From Sphingobacterium sp. UBA7855 (GTDB taxonomy: Bacteria; Bacteroidota; Bacteroidia; Sphingobacteriales; Sphingobacteriaceae), in contig DLST01000006.1 of assembly GCA_002500745.1 (NCBI GenBank), positions 62,001 to 126,000 of the forward strand: a DNA stretch of 64,000 nt, in the 5' to 3' direction. The notes beneath the pieces are model-generated. The model had not been told where the DNA came from, ran no database searches, and was given only the letters and a program-made list of their open reading frames with translations. Positions 17,260 to 26,795 of this stretch are shown here, piece after piece; position 1 is the first letter of the stretch, and the number at the start of each line of letters is the position of its first letter. The translations under genes were made by a program, and so were the position numbers.

Positions 17260-18942
17260 ATGAAAAAAATAACCACTAAAATAGCGATACTTATGGTTCT
17301 TGCTGGACTACTTTCAGGATGTACCAAATTTTTGGATCAAACACCCAATGGTGTGCTGAGCTCCGATCAGGTTAAGGAGCCAGAACGATTATTGACAGCG
17401 ACCTATGCCGCTTTGGGCAATGATCATTATGATGTCCCTTTTAGCTTATGGCCCTATGGTACGGTTCGGTCGGACGATGCTTATAAAGGTGGATCGGGGC
17501 CACAGGATATCCAGACCTTTCATTTTCTTGAGGTCTCAAATAACATTACAACCAATTTCGCGGAGTTGGATAAATTATGGTTTCAGTTGTACGTTGCGAT
17601 TTCGCGTGCCAATACGACAATCAAGACCATACAGGAAATGGACAATTTCGACGGGAAGGAAGAAAAACTTGGTGAAGCACGTTTTCTGCGGGGGCATTTT
17701 TACTTTATGCTCAAGATCCTTTTCAAATATGTGCCTTATATCGATGAAAATGTACCAGTAGACAGCTATGAAACCGTATCGAATAGAGCCCTAAGCAACG
17801 ATGCACTATGGCAAAAGATTGTAGCGGATTTTCAGTATGCGGTAGATCATCTTCCTGCTGTGCAAACGGAGGTCGGTCGGGCCAATCGTATCGCCGCTGC
17901 GGCTTATCTCGCCAAAGCTTACCTGTATAAGGGATACCGTCAGGACAATGCCGAACGTAATATGGTGACGGGTATCGATGCGGGAGATTTGGAAAAGGTT
18001 GTACAAAATACGGATATTGTGCTTTCATCGAACCATACGTTGGAAACCGACTTTGCATTTAACTTCTTGCCGGGCAAATATGAAAATGGAACAGAGGCGC
18101 TGTTTTCAGTTCAGTTTTCAAAAGATGACGGGACAAAATTTGGGCGTGTTAACTTTTCTGATGTGCTATCTGTACCTATGGGGGTGGGCTGTTGTGATTT
18201 CAATAAACCGAGTCAAAGCCTTGTCAATGCGTTTCGCACAACGGGTAAAGGTCTACCACTGGATAATTATAATGCGTTGAATAGCTTTAATACCTCCGAG
18301 AAGTATGACCCGAGGTTATTCCATACAGTTGCAATCCCGGGCTTACCGTACAAGTATAGTAGCAAAAGAACATACGAAGAAAGCTGGAATCGTAATCCGG
18401 CGGAGTATGCTGTTTATGCCTCGTTAAAAGAAAATGTAGATCCCGACTGTGATTGTTTCGTCCCCATGGTTCCCTTCTATGCGAATACAAAGAATCGAAT
18501 TGTATTGCGCTTTGCCGATGTGCTGTTGATGCGGGCAGAGGCGCTTATCGAGCTGCATCGTTCGGCTGAAGCACTGCCATTGATCAATCAAGTGCGTACG
18601 CGCGCAAAAAATAGCACCTCACTTACGGGATATGCAAATGATAAAACGCTGATCGAAACGTACAAAAATGGAGATAATATTGTGTGGACCGAAGAAAATG
18701 CCCGGAAGGCGTTACGTTGGGAAAGACGTTTGGAGCTTGCAATGGAAAATGGAAGATTCTTTGATCTGGTACGTTGGGGAATTGCAGACCAGGCCATGAA
18801 TGCCTATTATGATGTAGAAAAGTCACGTCGATCTTATTATTCCTCGGCACATTTTACAGCAGATAGGAATGAATATCTGCCGATTCCCGAAGCACAGATC
18901 AGATTAAGTAAGTATCTGTACAAACAAAATCCAGGCTATTAA
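17260..18942 (+). CDS. SusD-like surface glycan-binding lipoprotein
   Basis: SusD/RagB family lipoprotein, 560 aa, with a signal ending in the lipobox LLSGC (C21), so it should be lipid-anchored on the outer surface as a lid over the SusC barrel. SusD features: TKFLDQTPNG after the anchor, the GEARFLRGHFYFML helix of the TPR scaffold, VLLMRAEALIEL, the RWERRLELAMENGRFFDLVRWG segment and a C-terminal YLPIPEAQI motif. It starts 44 bp after the SusC gene. Within the locus it would bind fructan oligosaccharides; the binding residues cannot be assigned from sequence alone. Confidence 0.93.
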   Translation: MKKITTKIAILMVLAGLLSGCTKFLDQTPNGVLSSDQVKEPERLLTATYAALGNDHYDVPFSLWPYGTVRSDDAYKGGSGPQDIQTFHFLEVSNNITTNFAELDKLWFQLYVAISRANTTIKTIQEMDNFDGKEEKLGEARFLRGHFYFMLKILFKYVPYIDENVPVDSYETVSNRALSNDALWQKIVADFQYAVDHLPAVQTEVGRANRIAAAAYLAKAYLYKGYRQDNAERNMVTGIDAGDLEKVVQNTDIVLSSNHTLETDFAFNFLPGKYENGTEALFSVQFSKDDGTKFGRVNFSDVLSVPMGVGCCDFNKPSQSLVNAFRTTGKGLPLDNYNALNSFNTSEKYDPRLFHTVAIPGLPYKYSSKRTYEESWNRNPAEYAVYASLKENVDPDCDCFVPMVPFYANTKNRIVLRFADVLLMRAEALIELHRSAEALPLINQVRTRAKNSTSLTGYANDKTLIETYKNGDNIVWTEENARKALRWERRLELAMENGRFFDLVRWGIADQAMNAYYDVEKSRRSYYSSAHFTADRNEYLPIPEAQIRLSKYLYKQNPGY

Positions 18943-18985
18943 ACAGGCATTTATTGTTGAACGATTAGCATAACCAATTATTCCA

Positions 18986-20098
18986 ATGAACACATTAAAC
19001 AATTATATAAAAGTAGGGATTGCCATCCTGCTTATCGGGCTTCTCGCTGCCTGCAAGCGTGATGCGGATAGTACACTCAATTTGAGTGCAGATGTAGATG
19101 TACTTTCTTTCAAGGTCGGCAATACCATTGGGAAAGTAGATCAGGCAAAAGGTACCATTCTTGTTATGGTTCCTGAAGGTACAGATCTTTCGTCGGTAGC
19201 TCCGACAATTGAATTGCCCAGCAATGCAAAGGTTTCTCCAGCTTCAGGCATCGCCCAGAATTTTTCATTTTCTGGCACAACACCGATTACTTACCGCGTG
19301 TTTAATGGTAATCTTTTCAATACCTACCAGGTAACCGTCAAAGAGATCAAAGCAGAAATAACGGCATTCCGCATCGGAGAAAAAGCAGGGATCATTGATC
19401 AGAAAAATAAAAGCATTAAAATTTACCTACCCCTGGGGACAGACCTAAAGAATCTATCACCGGCGATAGAATTTACAGCCGGAGCAAGCATAACGCCCAA
19501 TCAGAGTGGGCCCGTGGATTTAAGTTCCCCCATAAAATACAGCCTTGCCTATATGGGGCAAGTTTTCCAATACACGGTAACTGCCCTATTGGGTACAGAA
19601 CCCAAACAAATCCTTATGATTTATAATGGCGAAACCAGCGTTCCACATTTCGACGGGTTAGGGGTGAGTACGGTAGATTCACCATATCCCAATCCGAAAA
19701 ACACTGGAATTAATGCAACACCTTTCTGTGCGTCTTTTGTGCGGGACAATAAAACTGGTGAAGGCTGGCACGGTGGAGCACTCTGGAATGCAAATAAAGT
19801 GACGATCAATCCGGCAGAATACGGGCGTTTCTCGATGATGGTATTGAAGGATGTTGCTGGTGATGTGCAATTGGAAATTCAATCGGATGGCGAACAGAAT
19901 AAAGATTGGTTGCGTGCCAATTATTCGAAAGATCATGTCGGTGAGTGGCAAGAATTGGTTTTTCAGATTCCTGCTGGAAGAAAGGCTATCATTAACAATA
20001 TACTGGTAATGCCACATGAGCATCCTAATGGGCAGCCCGTGGCATTTCCTACCCAACGGATGTATTGGGACGAATTGAAGGCATTACCCAAAGAGTAA
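18986..20098 (+). CDS. Surface glycan-binding lipoprotein (SGBP) of fructan PUL
   Basis: Lipoprotein of 370 aa with lipobox LLAAC. Two similar beta-sandwich repeats follow the anchor: about residues 35-118 (ending TYRVFNGNLFNTYQVTVK) and 120-205 (ending YSLAYMGQVFQYTVTA), each with a 'PEGTDLSSVAPTIE' or 'PLGTDLKNLSPAIE' segment, as in DUF5018-type domains. The C-terminal part (about 210-370) looks like a carbohydrate-binding beta-sandwich with tryptophans (GEGWHGGALWNANK, KDWLRANY). Position between SusD and the surface GH32 fits the non-enzymatic glycan-binding slot of levan PULs. No catalytic motif is visible. Function as a fructan binder is inferred. Confidence 0.78.
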   Translation: MNTLNNYIKVGIAILLIGLLAACKRDADSTLNLSADVDVLSFKVGNTIGKVDQAKGTILVMVPEGTDLSSVAPTIELPSNAKVSPASGIAQNFSFSGTTPITYRVFNGNLFNTYQVTVKEIKAEITAFRIGEKAGIIDQKNKSIKIYLPLGTDLKNLSPAIEFTAGASITPNQSGPVDLSSPIKYSLAYMGQVFQYTVTALLGTEPKQILMIYNGETSVPHFDGLGVSTVDSPYPNPKNTGINATPFCASFVRDNKTGEGWHGGALWNANKVTINPAEYGRFSMMVLKDVAGDVQLEIQSDGEQNKDWLRANYSKDHVGEWQELVFQIPAGRKAIINNILVMPHEHPNGQPVAFPTQRMYWDELKALPKE

Positions 20099-20173
20099 TC
20101 GAGTACAAACAAAACAAGTTATTATAAAAACAAAAATGATAGCTAATCAGGGATTAATAGAAAGATTTAAATC

Positions 20174-21778
20174 ATGAGACCAAAGATATATTTGCTTCCG
20201 ACAGTATTCTTGCTCAGCTTGTTGACAAGTTGCAAGAATGGGGACGAGAGTTCGACAGGGCTGGATAGGCCCATGGAAATACTGCCTGTGGACAGCTCTA
20301 CGGCTTGTATTACGGGACAGGAGGTGGGACCCTATCAAAGGTTCTACAGACCCCAGCAGGGGTTTGTGGGCGATCCAATGCCGTACTACAATGCCAACGA
20401 TAACAAGTTCTACTTGTTTTATCTCTATGAAAATGCCAACAGGCATCCTATCTATAGCACACGGACAAGTGATTACGGAACATTTGAGGGGTATACCGAA
20501 GTATTGTCGTCGGGTGCGGTGGGGAGTCAGGATGAATGGATCGGAACAGGAAGTTTTATTAAAAAAGGAACATTGTATTACTGTTTCTATACGGGGCATA
20601 ACAATATTTTTACGCCTGCGGAAAAGATTATGTTGGCTACGTCAACTGATTTGATGAATTGGACCAAGCAACCAGCGATGGCGCTGCAGGCTGCCCCGGG
20701 CTATGATCGAAATAATTTTCGTGATCCACAGGTTTATTGGGATGAAGGCCGCAATGCCTACGTCATGTTAGTCACGACACGAAAAGACGGAAAAGGAACG
20801 CTAGCACGTTATCAGTCGACAGATTTAAGCAGTTGGTCTATGATTGAACCGCTCGTTGCGACCACAGGTACAGTAGAGAAATATGGAATCGAAACAGATG
20901 CAGAACTATTGGAATGCCCGGATTTATTTAAAATGGGCAATAAATGGTATCTCTTGTTTTCACGGATCAACCGGGATGAACACCGCAAGACATTTTATCG
21001 TGTTGCGGATTCTCCGGATGGCCCCTGGACGATCTGTCGGGATGCCGAAGGTCATCATGAAACCTTTGATGGACTTTATCTCTATGCGGGCAAGACGGCT
21101 AGCGACGGTACAACACGTTATCTTTCGGGCTGGTGTTCGACCGGGCAAACAGTAAATAATAACAACGAACTGCCCTGGGCTGGAAATTTAATTTCACATC
21201 AGTTGGTTCAGGGAGCTTCAGGACGTTTATATCCTAAAATTCCGGAAGCCCTAAACAGTAAATTCAATAAGGAAGTCGCCTTTGAAAAGCTGAGCAATGT
21301 TGGTCAAGTTTCCGAATCGAATAAAACCTATAGTTTGACAGCGCAATCTGGCGGAAGAAGTTATGCACAATTTAACCGGAACATTTCATCCGTGAAAGTG
21401 ACAATGACGATTGATGCTTCCCAATCCAGCAAATTTGGTTTTTCATTTGGCGCATGTGATGATCCGACCGAAGTATATAGCATTGCTTTTGATCTGACTT
21501 CATCCAATCGCTGGAATATGCCCGCACTGTTTATGAACAAAGAGGCACGCAATGGCAGCGGAAGCAAAACAGAACTCAATTTTACGCCACTTACAGTACC
21601 GACCAACCGGCTTTTTAACGTGAAAATTATTATCGAAAAATCGATTGGTATCGTATATGTGAATGATCGTGTTGCTTTTACCAACCGGATCTATAAAATG
21701 GATCAAAACCCTTGGACTATTTTCGCGGATCAAGGAACAGTAAAAGTGAATGGGTTGAAAATCGAAAAATCTTCCTAA
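20174..21778 (+). CDS. GH32 lipoprotein, probable surface endo-levanase
   Basis: Glycoside hydrolase family 32 enzyme of 534 aa with lipobox LTSC (C20), so likely at the cell surface. The five-bladed propeller contains the three catalytic motifs: D67 in FVGDPMPYY (nucleophile, at the place of the usual WMNDPNG), D184 in FRDPQVYW (transition-state stabiliser) and E247 in LLECPDL (acid/base). A C-terminal beta-sandwich follows (about 385-534). The divergent nucleophile motif VGDP and the lipid anchor resemble the surface endo-levanase of Bacteroides (BT1760 type) more than exo-fructanases. It would cut levan outside the cell for SusD/SusC uptake. Levan versus inulin specificity is inferred and not proven. 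Confidence 0.87.
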   Translation: MRPKIYLLPTVFLLSLLTSCKNGDESSTGLDRPMEILPVDSSTACITGQEVGPYQRFYRPQQGFVGDPMPYYNANDNKFYLFYLYENANRHPIYSTRTSDYGTFEGYTEVLSSGAVGSQDEWIGTGSFIKKGTLYYCFYTGHNNIFTPAEKIMLATSTDLMNWTKQPAMALQAAPGYDRNNFRDPQVYWDEGRNAYVMLVTTRKDGKGTLARYQSTDLSSWSMIEPLVATTGTVEKYGIETDAELLECPDLFKMGNKWYLLFSRINRDEHRKTFYRVADSPDGPWTICRDAEGHHETFDGLYLYAGKTASDGTTRYLSGWCSTGQTVNNNNELPWAGNLISHQLVQGASGRLYPKIPEALNSKFNKEVAFEKLSNVGQVSESNKTYSLTAQSGGRSYAQFNRNISSVKVTMTIDASQSSKFGFSFGACDDPTEVYSIAFDLTSSNRWNMPALFMNKEARNGSGSKTELNFTPLTVPTNRLFNVKIIIEKSIGIVYVNDRVAFTNRIYKMDQNPWTIFADQGTVKVNGLKIEKSS

Positions 21779-21844
21779 CAATTGAGACGATATTTGCCTA
21801 TTGAAGCGAACAATAACCTAATTAGAAATGTAAACAAAGGAAAA

Positions 21845-23350
21845 ATGATAAAATTAAAGAAATACAGTGTTTTGATGCTCCTGCTAAGTATTTTTGGTAC
21901 GAGTCTGGCACAGAAAGGACAGCATAAACAAGGGGATCCCGAAGAGAAGTATCGCCCACTTTACCATTTTACCCCACAGCAGGGCTGGATGAACGACCCC
22001 AATGGACTGGTTTATCTGAACGGTAATTACCATCTTTTTTTTCAGCATAATCCCGAAAAACCCGTTTGGGGGCCTATGCATTGGGGCCATGCGATCAGTA
22101 AAGATTTAATCCATTGGGACGAGCAGAAGATCGCATTGTATCCCGATAGTTTGGGGACTATTTTCTCCGGTAGTGCTGTAATCGATAAAGATAACACGGC
22201 AGGTTTTGGAAAAGGTGCTATGGTCGCCATTTTTACCCATCACAATCATCAGGAAGAGGACCGAAAAACAGGATTGCATCAAAATCAAAGTTTGGCTTAT
22301 AGTTTGGACAAGGGGCTTACCTGGACAAAGTATACAGGCAATCCGGTATTGCCAAACCCTGGTATATGGGATTTCAGAGATCCAAAGGTGATGTGGCATG
22401 CGCATAGCCAGCGTTGGATTATGACCTTGGCTACAAAAGATTGTATTACTTTCTATTCTTCCAAAGATTTGAAAACATGGCAGAAGGAAAGTGAGTTTGG
22501 CAAAGAGGTGGGTGCCCATGGCGGTGTCTGGGAATGCCCTGATCTTATCCCCATGGATTACAAAGGAGCTACAAAATGGGTTTTGCTGGTGAGCATCAAT
22601 CCAGGTGGACCCAACGGTGGCTCGGTGACACAATATTTTGTGGGTGACTTTGATGGGCATCAGTTCCGAACAGCGGATACTAAAATAAAGTGGTTGGATT
22701 GGGGACCCGATAACTATGCTGGCGTAACCTGGAGTAACCTAGGGGATAGGCACCTGATGATTGGCTGGATGAGCAACTGGCAATATGCCAATGTGGTTCC
22801 TACCACAAAATGGCGTTCTTCCTCAACCATACCCCGTGTTTTAACTTTAGGAAAAGTTGGACAGTCGTTCTACGTTGCGAGTACTGTGCCCAAAGAAATT
22901 GAAACCGCATTTCGTCCGCTAAAAAAATATCATGGCGGCGGAACGAAGGAAGTTTCGTTCGAGCAACATCTCCCACAAGCGTACCGTTTGGACCTTAAAG
23001 ATTTGAAGCAGCAGGCTTTTAAAGTCATCTTATCGAATGAATCTGGTGACGAATTGGTTATTGGTTATCGTGAAGACCAAAATGCCTATTATATTGATCG
23101 TTCTAAGTCCGGTGAAGTGTCTTTTAATGGAGATTTCTCAAAGACAGCTTTGGCACAAAGGCTGCTAAATAAGGGAGCACTTTCTTTCAGTTTGTATGTT
23201 GATGTGAGCTCTGTGGAACTTTTTGCAGACGGGGGGCTAACGGTAATGACTGGTTTATTTTTTCCAAAAACGCCGATAACCAAGCTGCGTATCGTGGGCG
23301 ATAAAAAGCTGGAGTTTCAGGAAATCGGTATTTCTGCATTTAAGAGATAA
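21845..23350 (+). CDS. GH32 exo-fructanase/beta-fructosidase, periplasmic
   Basis: Canonical GH32 enzyme of 501 aa from the ATG at 21845, chosen because AAAGGA precedes it and a signal peptide (LMLLLSIFGTSLAQ) follows at once; an in-frame TTG 63 bp upstream is unlikely to be used. Catalytic residues: D51 in WMNDPNG, D179 in FRDPK and E230 in ECPDL. The propeller is followed by a C-terminal beta-sandwich with FSLYVDVSSVELFADGG, typical of levanases and invertases. It has a cleavable signal and no lipobox, so it should act in the periplasm and release fructose from oligosaccharides taken up by the SusC/SusD pair. It is the last gene of the fructan operon and a terminator follows. Confidence 0.92.
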   Translation: MIKLKKYSVLMLLLSIFGTSLAQKGQHKQGDPEEKYRPLYHFTPQQGWMNDPNGLVYLNGNYHLFFQHNPEKPVWGPMHWGHAISKDLIHWDEQKIALYPDSLGTIFSGSAVIDKDNTAGFGKGAMVAIFTHHNHQEEDRKTGLHQNQSLAYSLDKGLTWTKYTGNPVLPNPGIWDFRDPKVMWHAHSQRWIMTLATKDCITFYSSKDLKTWQKESEFGKEVGAHGGVWECPDLIPMDYKGATKWVLLVSINPGGPNGGSVTQYFVGDFDGHQFRTADTKIKWLDWGPDNYAGVTWSNLGDRHLMIGWMSNWQYANVVPTTKWRSSSTIPRVLTLGKVGQSFYVASTVPKEIETAFRPLKKYHGGGTKEVSFEQHLPQAYRLDLKDLKQQAFKVILSNESGDELVIGYREDQNAYYIDRSKSGEVSFNGDFSKTALAQRLLNKGALSFSLYVDVSSVELFADGGLTVMTGLFFPKTPITKLRIVGDKKLEFQEIGISAFKR

Positions 23351-23369
23351 GAGCTGGATTTTTGCCATT

Positions 23370-23401
23370 AAAGCGATCCTTGATAAGACAAGGATCGCTT
23401 T
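23370..23401. terminator. Terminator hairpin between convergent GH32 and lyase genes
   Basis: Perfect stem AAAGCGATCCTTG/CAAGGATCGCTTT (13 bp) with a 6-nt loop, 20 bp after the GH32 stop. It ends in CTTT with only a short T-run. Because it lies between converging genes it may serve both strands. Confidence 0.8.
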
Positions 23402-23409
23402 ATGCTTCG

Positions 23410-24558
23410 CTACCTGGTCTTATTTTCGAGGTGCAAGTGTGCTGGCATTAGTGTGGGGAAAGTCCACGCAAAATGATTTTTTTTGTAAACTATTGGACGG
23501 TACATTGAAAGATACGGATCAAATTTCGATGTATTATAAATATCCTTCATGGCCTCAAAGAGATTGGAGGGCCAAACTCCTGCTGTCCTGTCTAGCATGT
23601 CAACGTCCGGATTTTTAAACCAAGGCCATTCAGTTGGATGTTGATTGTAATAATATAAATAGTCAAGGGCCTGCCTGACCGATTTTCCATCCTTCGTGGC
23701 GGTAAATAGGTCTTCTCCCGTGGCATTGTGTATGCACCACATGGAGGCTGTCAATGGTGCTAATGAAAAGTAGGTGTACCATAAACCTTTCTCACCCCGT
23801 TTTACTTCCTCAATAAGATGACCATCAGCTGCGATCTTTTCGAAAAGATCAGCCTTGATCAAGTCTATTGTAAAAGAAAGCTCTTTTTGGTCATCAAGAA
23901 AGTTTGCCGAAAGTAGATTCGCAAACCTCGCCCAATCCGCAATATTATTGGATCTTTCGCGTAAGAAATGTGTCGCTTTTTGATAGACATTGATGGTCCA
24001 GACCTTAAAATGATCACGATCTTTCTTCGCCCAAAGGGGATCGTGTTTAAGTAATTCGGCAGCAATCATTAATCCGGCTCCCGCATAAGAAAGCACAACC
24101 GGTCCGTCAAACTGACTGTATTTTTTATTGATTGTGGCCCAGGAGTTAATAAAATATAAGGCTTTGGATGCATACTTTTGCTCACCGTTTAAGGTATACG
24201 CCAAGGCCGTACAATAGGCAGCGAAAGCATCCGCATGGAGCTTTTTTGCCATAGCACGTTGGCCTTCTTTATCGCTATAAAAGCCAGGTACACTAAAATC
24301 TTCAACTGCATGATGGTCAGTTAATAAAAGAGAATCGGCCAGCGTAACCAACTGCTTGTATGCCGCATATACCGGTTCGGATTTTTTGTTGATTTGTGAT
24401 TTAACATAATTGATCTGGGTAATGGGGTGCATTAAGGATTGCCCATGACCATGTGAAGTCCAAATAAATAGGCAGATTATAAACAAGGTCAATCTTATTT
24501 TTAAAAATTGGATGGTTTGAGCCTGTAGGCCAAAAAATAAATATATGAAATTTTGCAT
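23410..24558 (-). CDS. Alginate-lyase superfamily polysaccharide lyase (PF05426-like)
   Basis: Secreted protein of 382 aa with an N-terminal hydrophobic export signal (about 20-38) and an (alpha/alpha) toroid of the alginate-lyase superfamily (PL5/PL38 relatives). Seen: YAAYKQLVTLADSLL, DAFAAYCTALAYTLNGEQKY, YFINSWATINKKYSQFDG, SYAGAGLMIAAELLKH, the RSNNIADWARFANLLSANF segment in the position of the usual NN-x-G/NW catalytic patch, and a WPWFKNPDVDMLDRTAG C-terminal motif. Such enzymes cleave uronic-acid polymers by beta-elimination and leave unsaturated ends. It is divergent from the sigma factor of the neighbouring PUL, which carries a GH88 domain that would consume such ends. The exact substrate (alginate, glucuronan or another) is open. 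Confidence 0.8.
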   Translation of the reverse strand: MQNFIYLFFGLQAQTIQFLKIRLTLFIICLFIWTSHGHGQSLMHPITQINYVKSQINKKSEPVYAAYKQLVTLADSLLLTDHHAVEDFSVPGFYSDKEGQRAMAKKLHADAFAAYCTALAYTLNGEQKYASKALYFINSWATINKKYSQFDGPVVLSYAGAGLMIAAELLKHDPLWAKKDRDHFKVWTINVYQKATHFLRERSNNIADWARFANLLSANFLDDQKELSFTIDLIKADLFEKIAADGHLIEEVKRGEKGLWYTYFSLAPLTASMWCIHNATGEDLFTATKDGKSVRQALDYLYYYNQHPTEWPWFKNPDVDMLDRTAGVWPSNLFEAMKDIYNTSKFDPYLSMYRPIVYKKNHFAWTFPTLMPAHLHLENKTR

Positions 24559-24714
24559 GGTTCTAAATGGATACGTTTATCGACTGGTTTCGTAGCTATG
24601 GGGGGATTAGCTACTGCAAATTAAGAAAAAAATAACATAAGTTTACTGGTGTTCAGAAATTTCATTTGAATTATTGCAGCGAAGTAATTAACTTCATGCC
24701 TAGAATAATCAATT

Positions 24715-25314
24715 ATGGACATCAATCAAAATCTGCCTGAGAAGGAACTCTTGTGCCAACTCCATCATGGAGATATGCAGGCTTTTGATATCTTGTACCA
24801 TCGTTATAGCCAGATTATCTATGCCAATATTCTTAAGTTTCTGAAAAATGAAACTAGTGCCGAAGATTTACTTCAGGATGTTTTTCTACGTATCTGGGAA
24901 AATAGGTCAAAAATAGATCCTGAACAATCTTTTGCAGCATTTCTATTTACCTGTTCGCGTAACATCACATTTAATTTCAAGCGACGCCTGAAATTGGAGA
25001 TGGAATCTGAAGTTCAGCTCGCCTATGGCGCATTGGAATCTGAAAATACCATTGATAAGGTGCTCGATTCCAAGGAGGCCATGGTCTTGGTAGAAGACTT
25101 GTTGAGCAGATTGCCCACACAACGCCAAAAAATATTTAGGTTATCTAAGCTTGAAGGTAAGAGCTATAAGGAGATTGCTGAAGAAATGGATATTTCTATT
25201 GCTACTGTTCGTGACCATATTGTTAAAGCAAATAAATTTATCCGACATGGTGCATTGCAGGACAATGGCTTCTCGGTCCTACTAATGATTCTGCTTCTGC
25301 ATGCTGCAAATTAA
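24715..25314 (+). CDS. ECF RNA polymerase sigma factor (PUL type)
   Basis: ECF sigma factor of 199 aa. Region 2 is at about 20-90 (FDILYHRYSQIIYANILKFL, SAEDLLQDVFLRIWENR) and region 4 at about 125-180 (LPTQRQKIFRLSKLEGKSY, then EIAEEMDISIATVRDHI). It ends with a hydrophobic tail (SVLLMILLLHAAN), as does the sigma factor at 1801-2391. The leader AATCAATTAT runs into the ATG. The next two genes are FecR and an STN-type SusC, so it should drive the operon for the fucose/uronate locus, and perhaps the divergent lyase. Confidence 0.92.
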   Translation: MDINQNLPEKELLCQLHHGDMQAFDILYHRYSQIIYANILKFLKNETSAEDLLQDVFLRIWENRSKIDPEQSFAAFLFTCSRNITFNFKRRLKLEMESEVQLAYGALESENTIDKVLDSKEAMVLVEDLLSRLPTQRQKIFRLSKLEGKSYKEIAEEMDISIATVRDHIVKANKFIRHGALQDNGFSVLLMILLLHAAN

Positions 25315-25378
25315 TTTTTTTTTCTAGAGCAGACCTTTATGCTACGAAGTGTGTATTTACTAGTAAAAATACAGCTCA

Positions 25379-26605
25379 GTGGAGACCAATAAATCTAAAA
25401 TAGACCAATTACTTCAAAAATATAAAGAAGGGAACTGTTCGCTTGAGGAGATCGAATGGCTACAGCATGCGCTTTCTGCTACCGACATCGGGGATCAGGA
25501 TGCCATCGATCAGGCTATAGTCACTAGTTTGCTCCAGCCTTCTTCTGCAGGAAAAATGAGTGAATCCAGGCAAAAAATAGTGCTCGGAAATATCAAAAAG
25601 CAAATTCAGCAAGGCACAGAGGAGCGCGATAAACCTAAGTTTTCAATCGTTTGGCCCTATTGGGCTGCGGCGGCTTGCCTATTGCTCTTTATTTTTACAA
25701 TGCTATTTTGGCAGCAACAGACGAGTCCTGTTCAGGCAGACATTAACCTCGTGAGGATGCAAGATACAACGGGTGATGTTGTAAATCCTGGCGGAAACAG
25801 TGCTACCCTGCGTTTAGCGAACGGCACACTTTTAGAACTCGATAAACAGGCATCGGGAATTGTGATGGGAGAAAGTATTACCTACGAAAATGGAAAGTCT
25901 ATCGCTGCTGCCGCATTAGATAAACAGGCGATGGCGGCAGATCCAAGTAAGCTTGTATTGGAGTTAGCCACTCCGTTAGGAGGCATATACCAGATTACTT
26001 TACCCGATGGCACAAAAGTATGGCTCAATGCGGGCTCTTCGCTAAAATATCCGATGAGCTTTGCCAAAAATGAACGAAGAGTTAGTTTGGAAGGCGAGGC
26101 CTTTTTTGAAGTGACGAAAGATAGCGCACGACCTTTCAAAGTGCTGAGTAAAGGACAGGAAATTGAGGTGCTCGGGACTGCCTTTAACGTCAATGCTTAT
26201 CCCGATAATACAGCGATTAAAACGACTTTAGTCAATGGGAAGGTTAAATTATCGAACGATAAACGATATTCAGAAGCAATATACCTGCTGCCAGGCCAGC
26301 AATCGACCAATACCAATAACGGAAAAATACAGCTCGCAAATGTGGATACAGCACCTTTTACCGCCTGGAAAGAAGGTTTGTTTTATTTTGACGAAACACC
26401 GCTTGCGGATGCACTACAGCAGATTGGTCGCTGGTATAATGTTGAAGTGAAGTACAAAGGCGAGGTACCGCAAACACATTTCTATGGTCGTATAAAACGA
26501 AGCAAGCCACTTCGCGACGTACTTGACGTATTGGAAGAAGGTGGGTTGCGTTTTGAGCTGAGCAAAAGCGATGAAAAGAATATCCTATATGTTAGACCGT
26601 TGTAA
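25379..26605 (+). CDS. FecR family anti-sigma factor
   Basis: Anti-sigma regulator of 408 aa. It begins at GTG (25379); an in-frame TAA lies 15 bp upstream, so no ATG alternative of useful length exists. Domains: sigma-binding cytoplasmic part (1-85), transmembrane helix (about 89-111, PYWAAAACLLLFIFTMLFW), periplasmic FecR domain (about 195-300, with LPDGTKVWLNAGSSLKYP and GEAFFEV) and DUF4974-type C-terminus (about 335-405, YFDETPLADALQQIGRWYN). It is longer than the first FecR in the window because of an extra 60-80 residues between the helix and the FecR domain. It follows its sigma gene by 64 bp and precedes an STN-containing SusC. Confidence 0.92.
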   Translation: METNKSKIDQLLQKYKEGNCSLEEIEWLQHALSATDIGDQDAIDQAIVTSLLQPSSAGKMSESRQKIVLGNIKKQIQQGTEERDKPKFSIVWPYWAAAACLLLFIFTMLFWQQQTSPVQADINLVRMQDTTGDVVNPGGNSATLRLANGTLLELDKQASGIVMGESITYENGKSIAAAALDKQAMAADPSKLVLELATPLGGIYQITLPDGTKVWLNAGSSLKYPMSFAKNERRVSLEGEAFFEVTKDSARPFKVLSKGQEIEVLGTAFNVNAYPDNTAIKTTLVNGKVKLSNDKRYSEAIYLLPGQQSTNTNNGKIQLANVDTAPFTAWKEGLFYFDETPLADALQQIGRWYNVEVKYKGEVPQTHFYGRIKRSKPLRDVLDVLEEGGLRFELSKSDEKNILYVRPL

Positions 26606-26686
26606 TTAAAACCCTAAATAAAGATGAAAAAAGAAATGATCATGGATTCCACTTAATCCGGAAAAGGGTATAAGCAAAACAAAAAG

Positions 26687-26708
26687 GGCAGTGCTGGGGG
26701 GCACTGCC
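26687..26708 (+). promoter_or_regulatory. GC-rich stem-loop in susC leader
   Basis: Stem GGCAGTGC/GCACTGCC (8 bp) with a 6-nt G-rich loop, 81 nt after the FecR stop and 87 nt before the SusC start. It is the only strong hairpin in the 190-nt gap and could be an attenuator or RNA-processing site. A 10-codon open frame (MKKEMIMDST) starts at 26623 just upstream; I do not claim it is translated. Confidence 0.45.
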
Positions 26709-26795
26709 TTGAATTGGATGCATATACTTACAAGTGTTGCCCAAAGGCAAATTTTTGATAACCATTTATAAATAACATACAAACCGTACAAACAT

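Noticed and set aside
22106-22660. Minus-strand open frame of 184 codons inside the second GH32 gene
   Set aside because: Fully antisense to a gene with intact catalytic motifs; no family features.
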